Below are positions 36,468 through 47,975 of a DNA stretch of 64,000 nt, piece after piece. The stretch's first letter is position 1. Every line of letters begins with the position of its first letter. The notes under the pieces are model-generated. The model saw only the letters and a program-made list of their open reading frames with translations, ran no database searches and was not told the origin of the DNA. A program made the position numbers and the translations under genes. Origin of the DNA: Lumnitzera littorea (taxonomy: Eukaryota; Streptophyta; Magnoliopsida; Myrtales; Combretaceae); assembly GCA_024138015.1 (NCBI GenBank), contig JAMXBB010000002.1:54800365-54864364 (forward strand), in the 5' to 3' direction.

Positions 36468-37399
36468 TGATAGATTACCGACCTCCAGACCCCTTACTCA
36501 CACCCGTCTCAAAGGCTTATAGTCTCTCACCAAAAGGATGATTTCTCGCCAGCTTACCAAAGACGAGCACCAATATGCAAAAGGACATTGGGCAAACTCT
36601 TTGAAGGCCCAATTCAAACGCACCTTACTCTATTCTAACCCTTGCCTAGTTAACAACTTACCAACTACCAAGGCCAATTTGTCAACTAACAAGGCTAACC
36701 TATCGAATGCCGAAACCGAGTCCCCTACATGCCAAGTCCCACTTACTCAGCCTATGAAACAGCAACAGCATATACATGTCAAGTCCTCTATTTGTCTCGA
36801 TTACTCTGAGTACTCTTCATTAGTAGCATCCCTAACATCAGTATAGCTCAACCTTAATGTCCCAAGACTCCAGAAGATAGACCCAATTGTAGCATGCCAC
36901 CTATCACTCCTTTTTCTAACGTTGTGCTATATTCCTTTATTCTATTTGTTCCTTTTACCCTTCTTGGTGATGTACCATGATAGTATTTTTATATTACACT
37001 TTATTGTAATTACATAGGTTTTATTATTGTCCTAAGGAAATACTATAAATAGTTCCTTTTCTTTGTAGCCAGAATCATCATATATACCTTACATCTATTG
37101 AATATTCTTATTCTTGCAAGATATCCCTCTCCGAGTACATTTTCTCTTACACTCTTATTTAATCTTGTCAAGTAACTCAAGATTAGTGGTGAGTAGACCT
37201 TAGTATTAGCTTATGCGTCATATTAAGTGAAATACTAAGTCATGCTGTGTCCATTGGTGTATCATCTCTTTCGAATAGCTTACAAAGCTACTGTGTTTAA
37301 TAATGCATCAACTTCCTTTTCTTTGATATCTTGAATGACACGTTTGGTTACTATTTTCATCAGTAAGCTCTAGTGATTACTAAACTCCTAAGTATATCA
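36468..37399 (+). mobile_element. LTR 'X'', 3' LTR of the gypsy complex
   Basis: Starts TGATAG after the purine-rich tract ttggggaat and ends GTATATCA (TGATA...TATCA termini). It is 932 bp and matches LTR X at 21177. It holds TATA-like 'actataaatag' near 37040, as do X and Y, consistent with the LTR promoter. Confidence 0.85.
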
Positions 37400-38875
37400 T
37401 GTTATCCATAAAGTCAAATACAAGTACTATACGTAGCATCAATCAAACATGTCTCATCCATGGCACTAATTACATATTAAGAATTTACATGGAATCAAAT
37501 AAATCACATAAAAGTTTAAGCTCATTCTCATCATACATGCATCATAGCATATTAAGCATCACCAACAAGCTCATAAGCTTCAAATAAGGCCATCTAATGC
37601 CATAAGCAATTCACACATTTGATCACTTCACACACAAGTGCTGACTACAATTAATTAAGTTCATAAGCTTTTATCTCAATATAATCTAGTCATTAAGACC
37701 ATTCAAATAATTATTTAAAACAATCACCACTCCATCAATACGATATCAAAACCTAAAAAAATAATTACTTTCAACCACCATGATTTCTCACAACCACAAA
37801 AACTTTAGACAAATATAAAATAATAACCACTTTGTGCAAATACACTAAACACACCTCACTCTATTATAAGAACTTAACTCAATTGTATTCGCAAAAAATT
37901 TCAATCAATGCTATAAACACATCATTTCTCATCAATAACCTTTTCAAACTCAACTCATCATAAACTCATAATCTAGACAAATCACATTTTGCATTCATTT
38001 AACAAGTTCACCAAGTTGTTTATACAAACTTAAGCATTGATCACAATGTAACACCAACCTCAAACTCAAGAATTTTTATTTACAACACCACAATTACAAT
38101 CATTATCTCAAGCATTCAATAAAAAAAAAAACTAAATAATTAATCAAAGCACAATCACATAAAAAAATTTACTTTAGCGCAACAAACAAACAGTTCATTA
38201 CTCAAATAATGTCACATCAACAATAAATCTTATCTATTACCCATCATAGCATAAACAGCATTAAGCAGAGACAATAAAAATTATAGTTTTCTTACACTTT
38301 TAAATGATTTAAAGAGGTTGTTTGGATGAGATACATATCCCTTTCAACATCAAAGAGCATTAGCTTTCCGTTTAGCTTTCCGTTTAAATAGCCTAGTTTA
38401 ACTATTAAAATGATATTTTAAAATTTTCTACAAAGCAACAAAATTGAAGCCTAAAATGCAAAAACATGTGCTAAAATATCTTAAAAGAAAAGCATCACTT
38501 TAAACAAGTTTAAAGGTGCAATTGAATCATTTAAACACAAGATTAAGATGTAACAAATAAAATCAGAAAAATATGTGTACGATAGATAAGATCAACTCAA
38601 AAGTTTTAGAAGAACATAGATAATAACTTTCACATCTTTTAAACCAAATGAACCAATTCAACTAAGTTTCAAATAAGAAATAGAGTAAATCTTGGTTAAT
38701 TTTAAGTTACAACAACAAAAGAATAAGAATTTACACTTTTGATTTGTAATAAACATACTAACCATCTCTAGCTAAGTATGAGGATAACCAAGATACTTTA
38801 AACATATTTACAACCAATTCAAGCACAATTCAATCAATGAATAACATCAAATAAACATAATCTCGAGTTATAATA
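37400..38875. other. Strongly G-poor, AC-rich non-coding DNA
   Basis: The plus strand is conspicuously poor in G from 37400 to about 38300. There is no convincing ORF. A direct repeat of 'agctttccgttt' lies at about 38360-38383. Probably old LTR sequence, but I cannot align it firmly. Confidence 0.4.
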
Positions 38876-39395
38876 TGTTGAGAACCTTAATAAATACTTG
38901 CTTGGTTCTTGAACAAGTAGAGAATAGCATACTGGAAAATTATAATGTATATATATAAATCTAGATCAAATTGCATGTAAATATAAGATAAACAGCATGT
39001 AAATTATAATATATCCATAAAGTTAAAGTAAGATTTATGTACTTAGAATTAGAGAGAGATCCATCTTATGACAGCATTTTTTCTATATAGAATTGTAAAA
39101 AAACATAAAAGAAAGTTGCTTTCTTCTTTAAAGGAAATTAGGTTAAGTTAAAATTATTTAATGGAAAAACAGTTTTTACATCCTTATAAGATAAAATTAG
39201 GGACCTCTCATTAGGCAATAAAGTGAGTAATCCTACCTATCACAAGCTATTTATATTGAAAACCCACTTATAATGTTTATATTGGTCAAGTGCTATAATT
39301 AAATAATAATTCTATAATTGATTTATTAATAAATTCAAAAGGATATGTTATAAGTAATCGATTAATGCTAATCTACATAATCAAATGATCTAACA
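38876..39395 (-). mobile_element. Ty1/copia 3' LTR, about 520 bp
   Basis: Plus-strand edges TGTTGAGA at 38876 and TCTAACA at 39395 give matching TG...CA termini. On the minus strand the LTR is preceded by CTAAGTGAGAGAA, the usual copia polypurine tract (AAGTGGGAGAA), and begins TGTTAGATCATTTGATTATG. The matching 5' LTR was not found to the right. Confidence 0.6.
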
Positions 39396-39699
39396 TTCTC
39401 TCACTTAGATAGCATTAGTTAATTACTAGAAATATATGAATTATTAGGTCAAGAATATCAATTATGATGAAAATACATATCGATCGACAATTTAAGTAAT
39501 ATAAGGCTTAAAATTGCAAATATAATATACAATAGGAACATATATATCATACATATTAATATGCTCATATTTCACACAAAAGAATAATAAACAGGAGAAA
39601 CACAATTAAATAATACAAATGTATCATCTCAAATGATGGTCCAAACATTTCAATAATACTATAAGAAACATAATAACAAAAGTGACGTTATCTCATACA

Positions 39700-40115
39700 T
39701 ATTTTATAATAATCAACAAATATACAATTTCAAACTACTACTGGCTCAAGATATCAAAAGACATAACCAAACCGTACTGAGTTATATAGTTCCAAAAAAC
39801 TCCAATAGTTATGCCTTTAGTTAGTAGATGTACAAACATATTATTAATAACAAAATGCTCAATTCGAGTCCAAAACTCTATAAATTTTTTCTCTAACAAA
39901 CAAATATTTTATATCAAAATACTTTGAGTAAAAAGAGTTTTTATTATTTTCAGAGAAATGTACAACAGTAGTATTGTCACAATATATCACAAGTGGCCTA
40001 AATATACTTTTAATGATGTGAAAGCTAGAAAACCATATGGCTTAAGAAGTAGCCTCATAGTAAGCAACATACTCTAATTTCATGATAGAAATAGCCATAA
40101 GTGTCTATTTGACAC
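39700..40115 (-). pseudogene. Ty1/copia RNase H remnant
   Basis: On the minus strand a broken frame reads KQTLMAISIMKLEYVA (the family's MEAEYVA block, about 40060-40110), then ATS-AIW (about 40035-40055), RPLVIYCDNT (about 39968-40005) and KYFDIKY (about 39895-39925). These are the ordered RNase H motifs of copia polyproteins, just upstream of the polypurine tract and LTR at 39395. Stops and a frameshift show it is dead. Nothing upstream of RNase H is recognisable. Confidence 0.7.
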
Positions 40116-40324
40116 TTTTCCACTAAATAATTCATCTTACCATCATGAAACTAGAGTATGTTGCTTCTATCATGATGGTATCTAGATTAGCATATCATAC
40201 AATTTCACCGATTGTTCGTGTAACAATGTAAAAGCATTACATAATTCAATCATCTTACATTCTATGTAAGACACTAGTATGGCATGTAATTAATATGTGG
40301 TTTAACTCAATTCACTTAAGATTA

Positions 40325-40950
40325 GTCATAGGACATTCATTGAACCAAACCATGACTAGAATCAAATCAAACCAAGCCATGACTAGAATCAAATCACCAA
40401 ACCAAACCAAAAAATGCAATTCTTTTGTACTTCGATTTGCTTTGTGGTTTGACAAGAGGGTCTAAATGGTTTGTGATTTAGTTCGAGAGGTCAAATCAGA
40501 CAAAACTGAATCACTTGATTTCAAACCAAATCACTTCTTATTAGAAAAGAAAAATATAAGCAAAATTTTGTAATTTTAAACCCGATCGACATTTTATTTT
40601 GGCCCTATTTACTTTTTCCTATTTTTGTTTTTCTATCTCCCATATTATGTATAGCTTCACAGTTTACTCCTTTTTCATTAGAATCATCCCTCATCTCTCA
40701 ATCAGACTTGTGTGCCTTCACACAATATTCTTCAATTTGAATATCAAAATATATTGGAAACTCTAATAACTGTAAATATTGTTGAATAAAACAAGGTATT
40801 TTTAAGAGCAGCTCAAATCAAATCAAACAAATTGAACTTATTTAAAGCAATTTGGTCTAAAATGCTAGATTACCAAAAGCAGTTTAGTTCATAAGTGGTT
40901 TGGTTTGACTCCTAAACCAAGCCAAACCAAATCAAATCATGAAGACTTCT
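40325..40950. mobile_element. Probable TIR/MITE-like element with AACCAAACC ends
   Basis: The left part (40336-40410) is rich in aaaccaaacc and aatcaaatca, including a direct repeat of 'ccatgactagaatcaaatca' (about 40350 and 40376). The right part (40895-40945) has ggtttggtttga and aaaccaagccaaacc. The blocks are inverted complements of each other. The interior has no coding region. Exact ends and target duplication are not resolved. Confidence 0.45.
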
Positions 40951-41368
40951 AATAAGTAATTATTACATTATTTGAGCTATAATTCACAAGTCCTTTGGGT
41001 GGACCCCCTTAAACTAATGGCCTAACAAGAGGTTGTCTACAAATAATTTACACGTCCTATAAATTCAACCTCTAGCCAAAGCACTCACTTTGATGTAGAA
41101 TGATTTTACGTTTTCAATATCACGACTTACAAGAAATGAACACCCACTCTTCCATATGGATCTAACATAAAAATTTATTAAGCCATAAGCCGCAAGTACA
41201 TGGGAGAGGATGGATTAGGGGATTTACTTCTTGTAGCTTCTCCATAAAACTTGAGCATTCTAATCCTCAATGCAACATCACACAATCTATATCCAACCAA
41301 AATATAAAGGGAGATCATAATCAATCTTACCTTTTTCCTTTTTAGGTAAAAAGAAAATAGATTCTTAC
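40951..41368. other. Flank of element D, no supported gene
   Basis: A minus-strand open frame (41178-41381) reads into D's LTR and shows no recognisable domain, so I do not call it. Bases 41364-41368 (cttac) are the left target duplication of D. Confidence 0.5.
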
Positions 41369-42254
41369 TCTTAATACACAATTCTCATCCAACTCAAGGC
41401 CCAATTCTAATAAGGGGCTCCTAAAAGGCCCATTGGCCCCCAATGAAACGACTCCCCTCTCTCCCTCTCCTTTTATGTGCTATAGCCTACTCAAGCACCT
41501 CGGCTCTCTATAAGCCCCATGATAAGCAACCGGCCAAGTATATGCCCTTTAAACTCAAGCGACACCACTACCAACCTAAGGGCAAAAGCCCTATTTGATG
41601 CACGAAGACCCTGCCTACAGGCTGGCCAAGTTCGGAAATGTGAAAGAGCCTCCTCTTGTTGGTCTAAGCATTACAACTAGTGACACCCCGAGCCTTGTAA
41701 GCCCACTAGATGCTTAGCTCACTACCTAATATACATTAGGATTGGCTCACCTACCTCCCCCCCTTCTCTATGTCCTATAACAATGGTGTCCTGCTCTAGT
41801 TCATTAATCGTAGCCTGACATTCATAGTACGACCAATACAGCCAACATACCCTAAGGATGTCATAAATCTAAATCACGAACATAGTTACTAGCATAATCG
41901 TAGCTAACCAACTCATAAAGCTGCCCTATCAGTCCCGTAACGCATGTCCCCTGCTAGCTACTAGTACGGACAAACCCCAGACTAACATGTGTCTAAGTAG
42001 TTGTACTCCCTAGTACAAGGGAATCAATAGGTAAAGGGATTTTTTCTACTTCCAGACCTTAACAAAAAAGACTTTAGAAGCCCATTCTACTCTCTATGTT
42101 CCCATTAGACCCGAGCACGATCCCTTAGGAATTTAGTGCTCAACCGTTCCCCCTCTTTCCAACATTCTTGTTATTTTCCTTGCTGACTTAAGCATCAAAG
42201 GGTCCCTATGGCTATACCTACGGGGAGCTTTTTGTAGGTATCAAGAGCGAAGAG
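41369..42254 (+). mobile_element. 5' LTR of element D, left part
   Basis: Aligns with 60782-61650 of the 3' LTR throughout (for example 'caacgaaacgactccc' at about 60857). The expected initial TG has become TC. Interrupted at 42254 by solo LTR E; the last 74 bases lie at 49333-49406. Confidence 0.85.
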
Positions 42255-44189
42255 TATCACAACTTGGAGGGAGTCAAGTTGTGGCAATACCACAATATAA
42301 TACAGCAAGATCCAAGATCAAGTACCATCCTTGATTAGGAACCTTCGACACACTACACAAGGCATCTTACAACCCCAACTTCCTTGTGGAAACTAGTATT
42401 AAGTAATGTTGAAGTATGTAATATAAGATCATGTCATAATATCTAAATCCATCATAATCATAAATAAGGATGGGGTATAAGGTTTCTCCTAGCATAAGTC
42501 ATATAGAACCAAAATAAAATAGTAATAGTAGTCTAAGCTACTTAACATACTAAAAATGCGTAAATAACTTAGAGAGTCCAAATGATATTTAAGTGATCTT
42601 TCATGCTCTCTTCTTCTCTTCGTTGACTAATCCCAAGCTGATAAAACTAACCTCGAGCATCCCGTAACCCAGCACCAACCAAAGATCCTTCTACAATAGC
42701 AAACTATAAAGGGGTAAGCTACAACTATTTAGTAAGTAACCTTCCTACCTTACCTCGAAACAATAACAAGCAAGTTATTGATCAAACATATGAATGCATG
42801 AACAAGAATATATAATGTAAACAGTATATACATTTGTCTAGTAACTGAATACAGCACAATTTTATGTCTACCGTTGCCTGTATTAGGAAATATTTAGGTA
42901 CGTTAGGACTTAGGTATCCATGCCCAATATGAATTCTCTTAGAAATATAAGCACCCTCAGCAGTAAACACGACTCGACCTTAAGCAAAAGGCAGTACTTC
43001 TTAGAGCTAAGAGATCCTAAAGGTCAAGGAAAGAAAATGTCGTATAAATACATCATATGATAATCAATCACAACATATAATATCAATATGGATCCATTTA
43101 TGCATGATCTCCTACTTTACTATATAGTGTTGATGCCCTTTAACTTATGCTACAAGATTCAATCAATGTCTAATTTAATTAAAGGCCGAATATTTATTAG
43201 TTTGAATTCATGGGGTGATCAAGCAAATATATTCTAGACACTCCAATATCCTAAATTCTAATGCAACAAACAAGGGTGTTCAAAATATCTTAAGATATTT
43301 TATAAGAAACAATCAACCAGAGCAAGTACATACAAGTTCCCATATACCCCAATATGCAACAAGTTCAATTATTAGATAATATTAGATGATGTACTAACTA
43401 CAAGCACATAATAAAGTAAAATAGAGGGTATTATACTCACTCTACCATGATATCTAGCAGTCTCAATAGTCCACAACTGTATCTAAATCTAAATCCTTAT
43501 CACCTGAAGAATACATTTAAACTCTATGAGTATTCTATTTGTACTAACTACCTAAGCCTTTGGTGATACTCTTATGGGCCTAAATGAGCTCTTTTTCTAA
43601 GTTTAACGCTCTAACTCGTTAAGAGGCCCATGGTGGAGGCTTTGGATAGGCCTTTGGGTTTAGTAGACCTCTTAAATAACTTATTTTAGGCCTCTTAACA
43701 TAAGGTTCAAATTTGGTTACTTTCCTAAATAGGCTTTAAACTTGGTTCTTTTGGGCTTTTTGGGCCTAATTTGCATTTTGAGGCCTTTGGCCTAAACCCA
43801 CTTGTCTTTTTAGGCTTAAGCCTAACCTTAGCCCTAAGTTTAGCTCACCTTTCCTAAGTTTGCAAATCCAATCACTACAATTAAGTTGGTCGTTAATACC
43901 ATTTTTAAGTCTTTAATCACTAATTAAACTAGTTTAGGGCCTTAACTTATCATTAGCCTACTTAACTTGGTTAATTAAGTTATAAATCATACTTAACACT
44001 TAATAAAAATGTTATTAAGCTAATAAACTAAAATTTATAGACTTGGGATTCTCACAAAAGTGGCATCCAAGGTTATGATTTGGGGTTCTTACACACTTCT
44101 TCATACAACACTTGTTTTAAGATGTTCTTCCTTAATTAAAACTATGTTTTTACTTACTTATGACCATGATCTTAACATAATATTGTGTA

Positions 44190-44499
44190 TGTTGACGGGT
44201 GATTCTCGTTCCAGTATACGAACACTTATAACACAAGAAAACAGCTATAGGGAAGCGCTAGAGGGTACTTCGGTATGGCCACTGTAATGCCTAAGTTAAT
44301 TCCCTAGTCATGTAAAAAGAAATATCAAGTAGTTATGGTGTTGAGAGAATGGAAGAAGGTCCCCTTACCTGGAGGTTATGCTTGATATTTATAGTGAACT
44401 AGTGGAGATTGTTCCCAGACAGGATCATTGGGCTAGGCTTAAGTATCGGGCCGACTAATATAAGCCTGTATAATAATTATTGAAAAATTCTTATCAACA
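44190..44499 (+). mobile_element. 5' LTR of element F
   Basis: Matches 47662-47970 nearly throughout (shared 'tatttatagtga' TATA-like core, then 'aagtatcgggcc-actaatataagcc'). Perfect 7-bp terminal inverted bases TGTTGAC/(A)TCAACA. Confidence 0.9.
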
Positions 44500-44589
44500 C
44501 TTACCCTTTACTCTCTTTGGTGACAAAATCAGAAAAGAGAGTATCTAGGGAGGTTAATTTTGTGGGATTTTTGGAGAGGCTTGTAATCT

Positions 44590-45050
44590 CGACCTAAAGA
44601 GGCTTAAGCGCTTAGAGAAGCAAAAGCTTGAAAAGGCGAAAAATAAGAGTGACCGAAATACCCATAAATATTGATATGCCTAGAAGGGTAAGGACTCGAA
44701 GAGGCAGGGGTGCTTGAAGCAAAGAAGCAAAGGCCTAAAGAGGCGACAACGCCTAAAGAAGTGAGTATGCTCGAAGAGGCAAAAGCGCTTAAAGAGGCGA
44801 AAGCACTCGAAGAGGCTAGTACGCCTGAGAATGCGATGGCCTAACAAGGCTCCAACGCCTGAAGAAGCGATGGCCTAAACAGGCTAGAGCACCTATAGAG
44901 GCGGGGGTCTGAAAAGGCCAAAGCACTTAAAGAGGCTAGAGTGCCTAAAGAGGCTAGAGTGCCTAAAGAGGCATGGGCACCTGAAAAGGCGAGGGCACCT
45001 GAAGAGGCTAAAGCGCTTGAAGAAGCAATGGCCTGAAAAGGCGAAGGTAA
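44590..45050 (+). repeat. 18-bp coding-type minisatellite of element F
   Basis: About 25 diverged units of 18 bp. The cleanest run is near 44930-45030, as GAGGCTAGAGTGCCTAAA. In the plus frame each unit encodes a hexapeptide of the form E-A-(R/K)-(A/V)-(P/L)-(E/K), predicting an Ala/Glu-rich helix. In-frame stops interrupt it (gcctga, gcctaa). It probably belongs to a former gag-like ORF of F, but no flanking Gag domain is visible. Confidence 0.75.
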
Positions 45051-46981
45051 AACAGGTAAGTCATCCAAGTCGAATGCAACCCGTGTTATACAGAGTAAGC
45101 AGGTAGTCTTAGTCAGATAGCACCTGTACTAAGTAGAGTGGTAAAGCAAGTGAGTGCTCCTTCTAACACCTCTTGCCCCCCACTTTCTTTGTTGAGTATT
45201 CAACAATGAGAGTTGGTGTCCGAGTAGGGCTTGTAAGGCTTGTACTGTAATTGTACCAAGTCTCTTTTAAGTATCATTATGCTTAGAGCATTATGTATGA
45301 GCGGGTAGCTCATATTTATGAAACTATAAAGGAACGTAATAGAGAGGATTTATTACAATGCAAATAAGAAAGAGGAAGGGAACTTAGCTCGGATACGTGG
45401 GTTGTACTTGAATTCCCCATTGTTAGATGGGTGTCAAAATGTAGCTTAGTCACTTGGGTAGTTCCTTTCGTGTGAGTCGACAGCTCGTGCCAACTTAGTT
45501 TGATATTATTCACTTTGAGTTGTACTGTATTACAACCATATAGGCACAGTCTGCTTAGTCAATGCTTAGAGTTATTGGCCTTATTTGCGGCTAATCGAGA
45601 AAGCAAGCTCTAGTCGAAAGGAGCTCGAGTATCTTTGATCGACATAGCTTCCCTTCATTTGAAGGACTTGGCCATCCTTTTGAATCACTCAGCCATGCCA
45701 TGTAGTGGTGCAATTGAGTTCCTTAGCCTGAAACTTCTCCACAATAGCTCATAGCCATTCGTCCATTGTTGTAATGTCTCTTGGCCACTCAGCCATTGTT
45801 GAAAGCCAACAAAAATGCTCGGCAAGATATTCGAGTGCTCAACAGTACGGTAACTCAGCAAGTGGAGATGGTGGGTTGGCCGTCCGGTCATGAGACACAG
45901 CCGAAAGGAATAAATTCACTTAATTTGTTACCATGCACTATAGTGGCTACTCGGGAGTAGCTTATGGCAACTCCGCAATGTAAACACACTCGGTATGGTT
46001 GGCACTGGAGATGACGACTTGGGCATACTCGACGTTTCGACACCCAGCATGGTCGACACTGGAGAATCAGACTTAGACATGTGGTCATGGAGAGGGTGAG
46101 GAACATGGATATAAACCACACGTCCTATGTTCGATCCACACAGCAGGAGAGTGCATCTTGGTGTTCAGTTGATATTACTCAGACCCACGGTGGAACGGTG
46201 GACAGCTCAGCATTTTGAACTTCTCTAAATTGGGATTCATTATTTTCGATCCTTGCCATTGAAGCTCCGAGTTCATTCAATCGACTGATTGTTCGAGTAG
46301 TAAAACGGATCGAGATGAGACGTCCTTGAAGGACAGTTACTCGACTGCACTTTCCGACCATTGTCGTAATATCTCTCGACATATCGAAAGCTCGGCCTTC
46401 ATTTTGCTGAGATTATAATACTTTGGCACTTACTCGGACTTCTTGTCGCCCATGTAGTAGTTTTGAAATTTCCTTGGAGTAACTCGAGATGAGAAGCTCG
46501 GAAATTTAGGTGGTCTACTATTCGACTTCTCAGCTACCTTGCAAACCACTCGGCAACAAAGATTCTTGGCCACAATGCTACTCTACGATGGTTTATGGCC
46601 ACTCGGCAGATTCTTAAAGTAAAAGGTGAATCTGTCACTCGGCAATCATCTATGGAGTCTCTTCCCAGCACTACTGCTCAGGATTTAAGGATCAGCAAAG
46701 AGACTCAGAGGAATGAGTTTAACTCTCAGTGCTCGGTGAGTGATGGATGTAGGTTAGATTTATGGAGTATTGTGCTACGCCAAGAAGTTGTGCTTATTCA
46801 TTTCAGTTGAGAACATGATGCATAGCCACAAAATATAGTTTGGCATTTATGCTTTATAGTTGTTCAACCCGTAGTCACCAACCTTCAAGGGACTGTTCGG
46901 AGTAACTCACCTCGGCGTAGCTCATTGTTGGCCGATAAATATAGCTCGGCATCAAAATTTGGCATGGATTCCCTTTGACTC
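45051..46981 (+). other. Interior of element F without recognisable genes
   Basis: Short open frames only (for example 46595-46810). The plus strand repeatedly uses CTCGG/ACTCGGC and 'gccactc(a/g)gcc' words from about 45570 to 46960, suggesting a decayed repetitive sequence. No domain is recognised. Confidence 0.4.
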
Positions 46982-47203
46982 TTGCAAGGAAGAATGCCAG
47001 AAGGACATGTCATGCATGGGTCAAATCTAGAGTGGACGATATCTTCACCAACAGTTATAAACTGGCCATCAGTAGTAGTTAAACTTTTGCAACAAGAAAA
47101 CCGCCGTCTACATGAAGAAAACTACCGTGTGCAAGAAGAAAACTGCTACGCGCGAGAAGAAAACTGTCGCATGCTAGAAGAAAACCATCGCGTGCATGAA
47201 TGA
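46982..47203 (+). pseudogene. Heptad-repeat (coiled-coil) ORF remnant of element F
   Basis: An open frame of 73 residues whose last 40 residues consist of heptads with an EEN-x-R-x-x pattern (for example QEENCYA, REENCRM, LEENHRV). Heptad spacing predicts a coiled coil. The repeat pattern continues in frame past the TGA at 47201-47203 to about 47296, so the ORF is a truncated piece of a longer one. No family is recognised; a former Gag or structural protein of the element is one possibility. The ATG at 46982 is only the first in the open stretch. Confidence 0.4.
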
Positions 47204-47296
47204 AACCATCCTTCATTGAAAGAAAACTGCTACGCGTATGAAGAAAACTATCGGGCACAAGAAGAAAACCATCGTGTGTAAGAAGAAAAGTATTAC
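47088..47296 (+). repeat. 21-bp coding-type minisatellite of element F
   Basis: About ten units of 21 bp built on GAAGAAAAC followed by 12 variable bases. The period equals seven codons and the reading frame is preserved through all units even where stops have arisen (about 47201 and 47279). Confidence 0.85.
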
Positions 47297-47661
47297 GCTT
47301 CGTTTGCTTACTTTTGGCTCTCACGCATCTTCTAAGGCGGAATGCTGCATAATTGTTCCTCTTACGAAATATATTTATAATTTAAAGCCCAGCAGAAAGA
47401 ACTCGAAGTCTTGTCCTTTTTGTCAGAAACAAACAACATTTGAAGCTTAAAAAGGAAAAAAAAGTGCCCCAAGCGAATTAAAATGAAGATCTCCATCACC
47501 ACTAGAATACTGCATGAATATGCAAATTTAACGAAAAAAGGAAAAAGAAATTTGGATGTGAACAAATTCATCCAAGGGAAAAATGTCTCACTAGGAGAAT
47601 TTTTTTTAAGAACATCGGGAATCATGGCAATAATTACAGATTCCTACAAATAGGCATCAAT

Positions 47662-47970
47662 TGTTGACAAGTGATTCTCATTTCGATATGTAAACACCTA
47701 CAACACAAGAAAACGACTACAGGAGACACCAAAGAGTGCTCTAGTATGACCACTTCAATACCTAAGTTAGTTCTCTAGTCATGTGGAGAGAGATATCAAC
47801 TAATTATGGTGTTAAGAGAATGGAAGAGGGTCCCCTTATTTGAAAGTTATGCCTAATATTTATAGTGAGTCAGTAGAGATTGTTTCCGGACTGGATCATC
47901 GGGCTAAGCTTAAGTATCGGGCCAACTAATATAAGCCCGTATAATAATTGTCGAAAAACACTTATCAACA
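47662..47970 (+). mobile_element. 3' LTR of element F
   Basis: Starts TGTTGACAAG and ends CTTATCAACA, the partner of 44190-44499. Differences between the two are mostly transitions. Confidence 0.9.
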
Positions 47971-47975
47971 GTATA

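Larger units (their letters stand above)
44190..47970 (+). mobile_element. Non-autonomous LTR retrotransposon 'F', 3781 bp
   Basis: LTRs of 310 and 309 bp (44190-44499, 47662-47970) begin TGTTGAC and end ATCAACA, and are flanked by gtgta (44185-44189) and gtata (47971-47975), a 5-bp duplication with one mismatch. The 3.16-kb interior has no protease, RT, RNase H or integrase. It carries an 18-bp and a 21-bp minisatellite, each compatible with a repetitive charged peptide. A 'tttggtgac' motif 18 bases after the 5' LTR may be a degenerate TGGCGAC-type primer site (weak). Confidence 0.85.

Noticed and set aside
41178..41381. Host gene exon disrupted by element D
   Set aside because: The frame has no recognisable domain, and continuity across the reconstructed empty site gives no convincing coding sequence.
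44841..45068. Minus-strand open frame with repeated ALAS/GTLASL residues
   Set aside because: Antisense of the 18-bp minisatellite; the plus frame gives the charged helix-type repeat and better fits the element's orientation.
47088..47296. CRISPR-like array (conserved GAAGAAAAC with variable 12-base intervals)
   Set aside because: Period is 21 bp, units are codon-phased heptads, the context is a plant LTR element. A minisatellite, not CRISPR.
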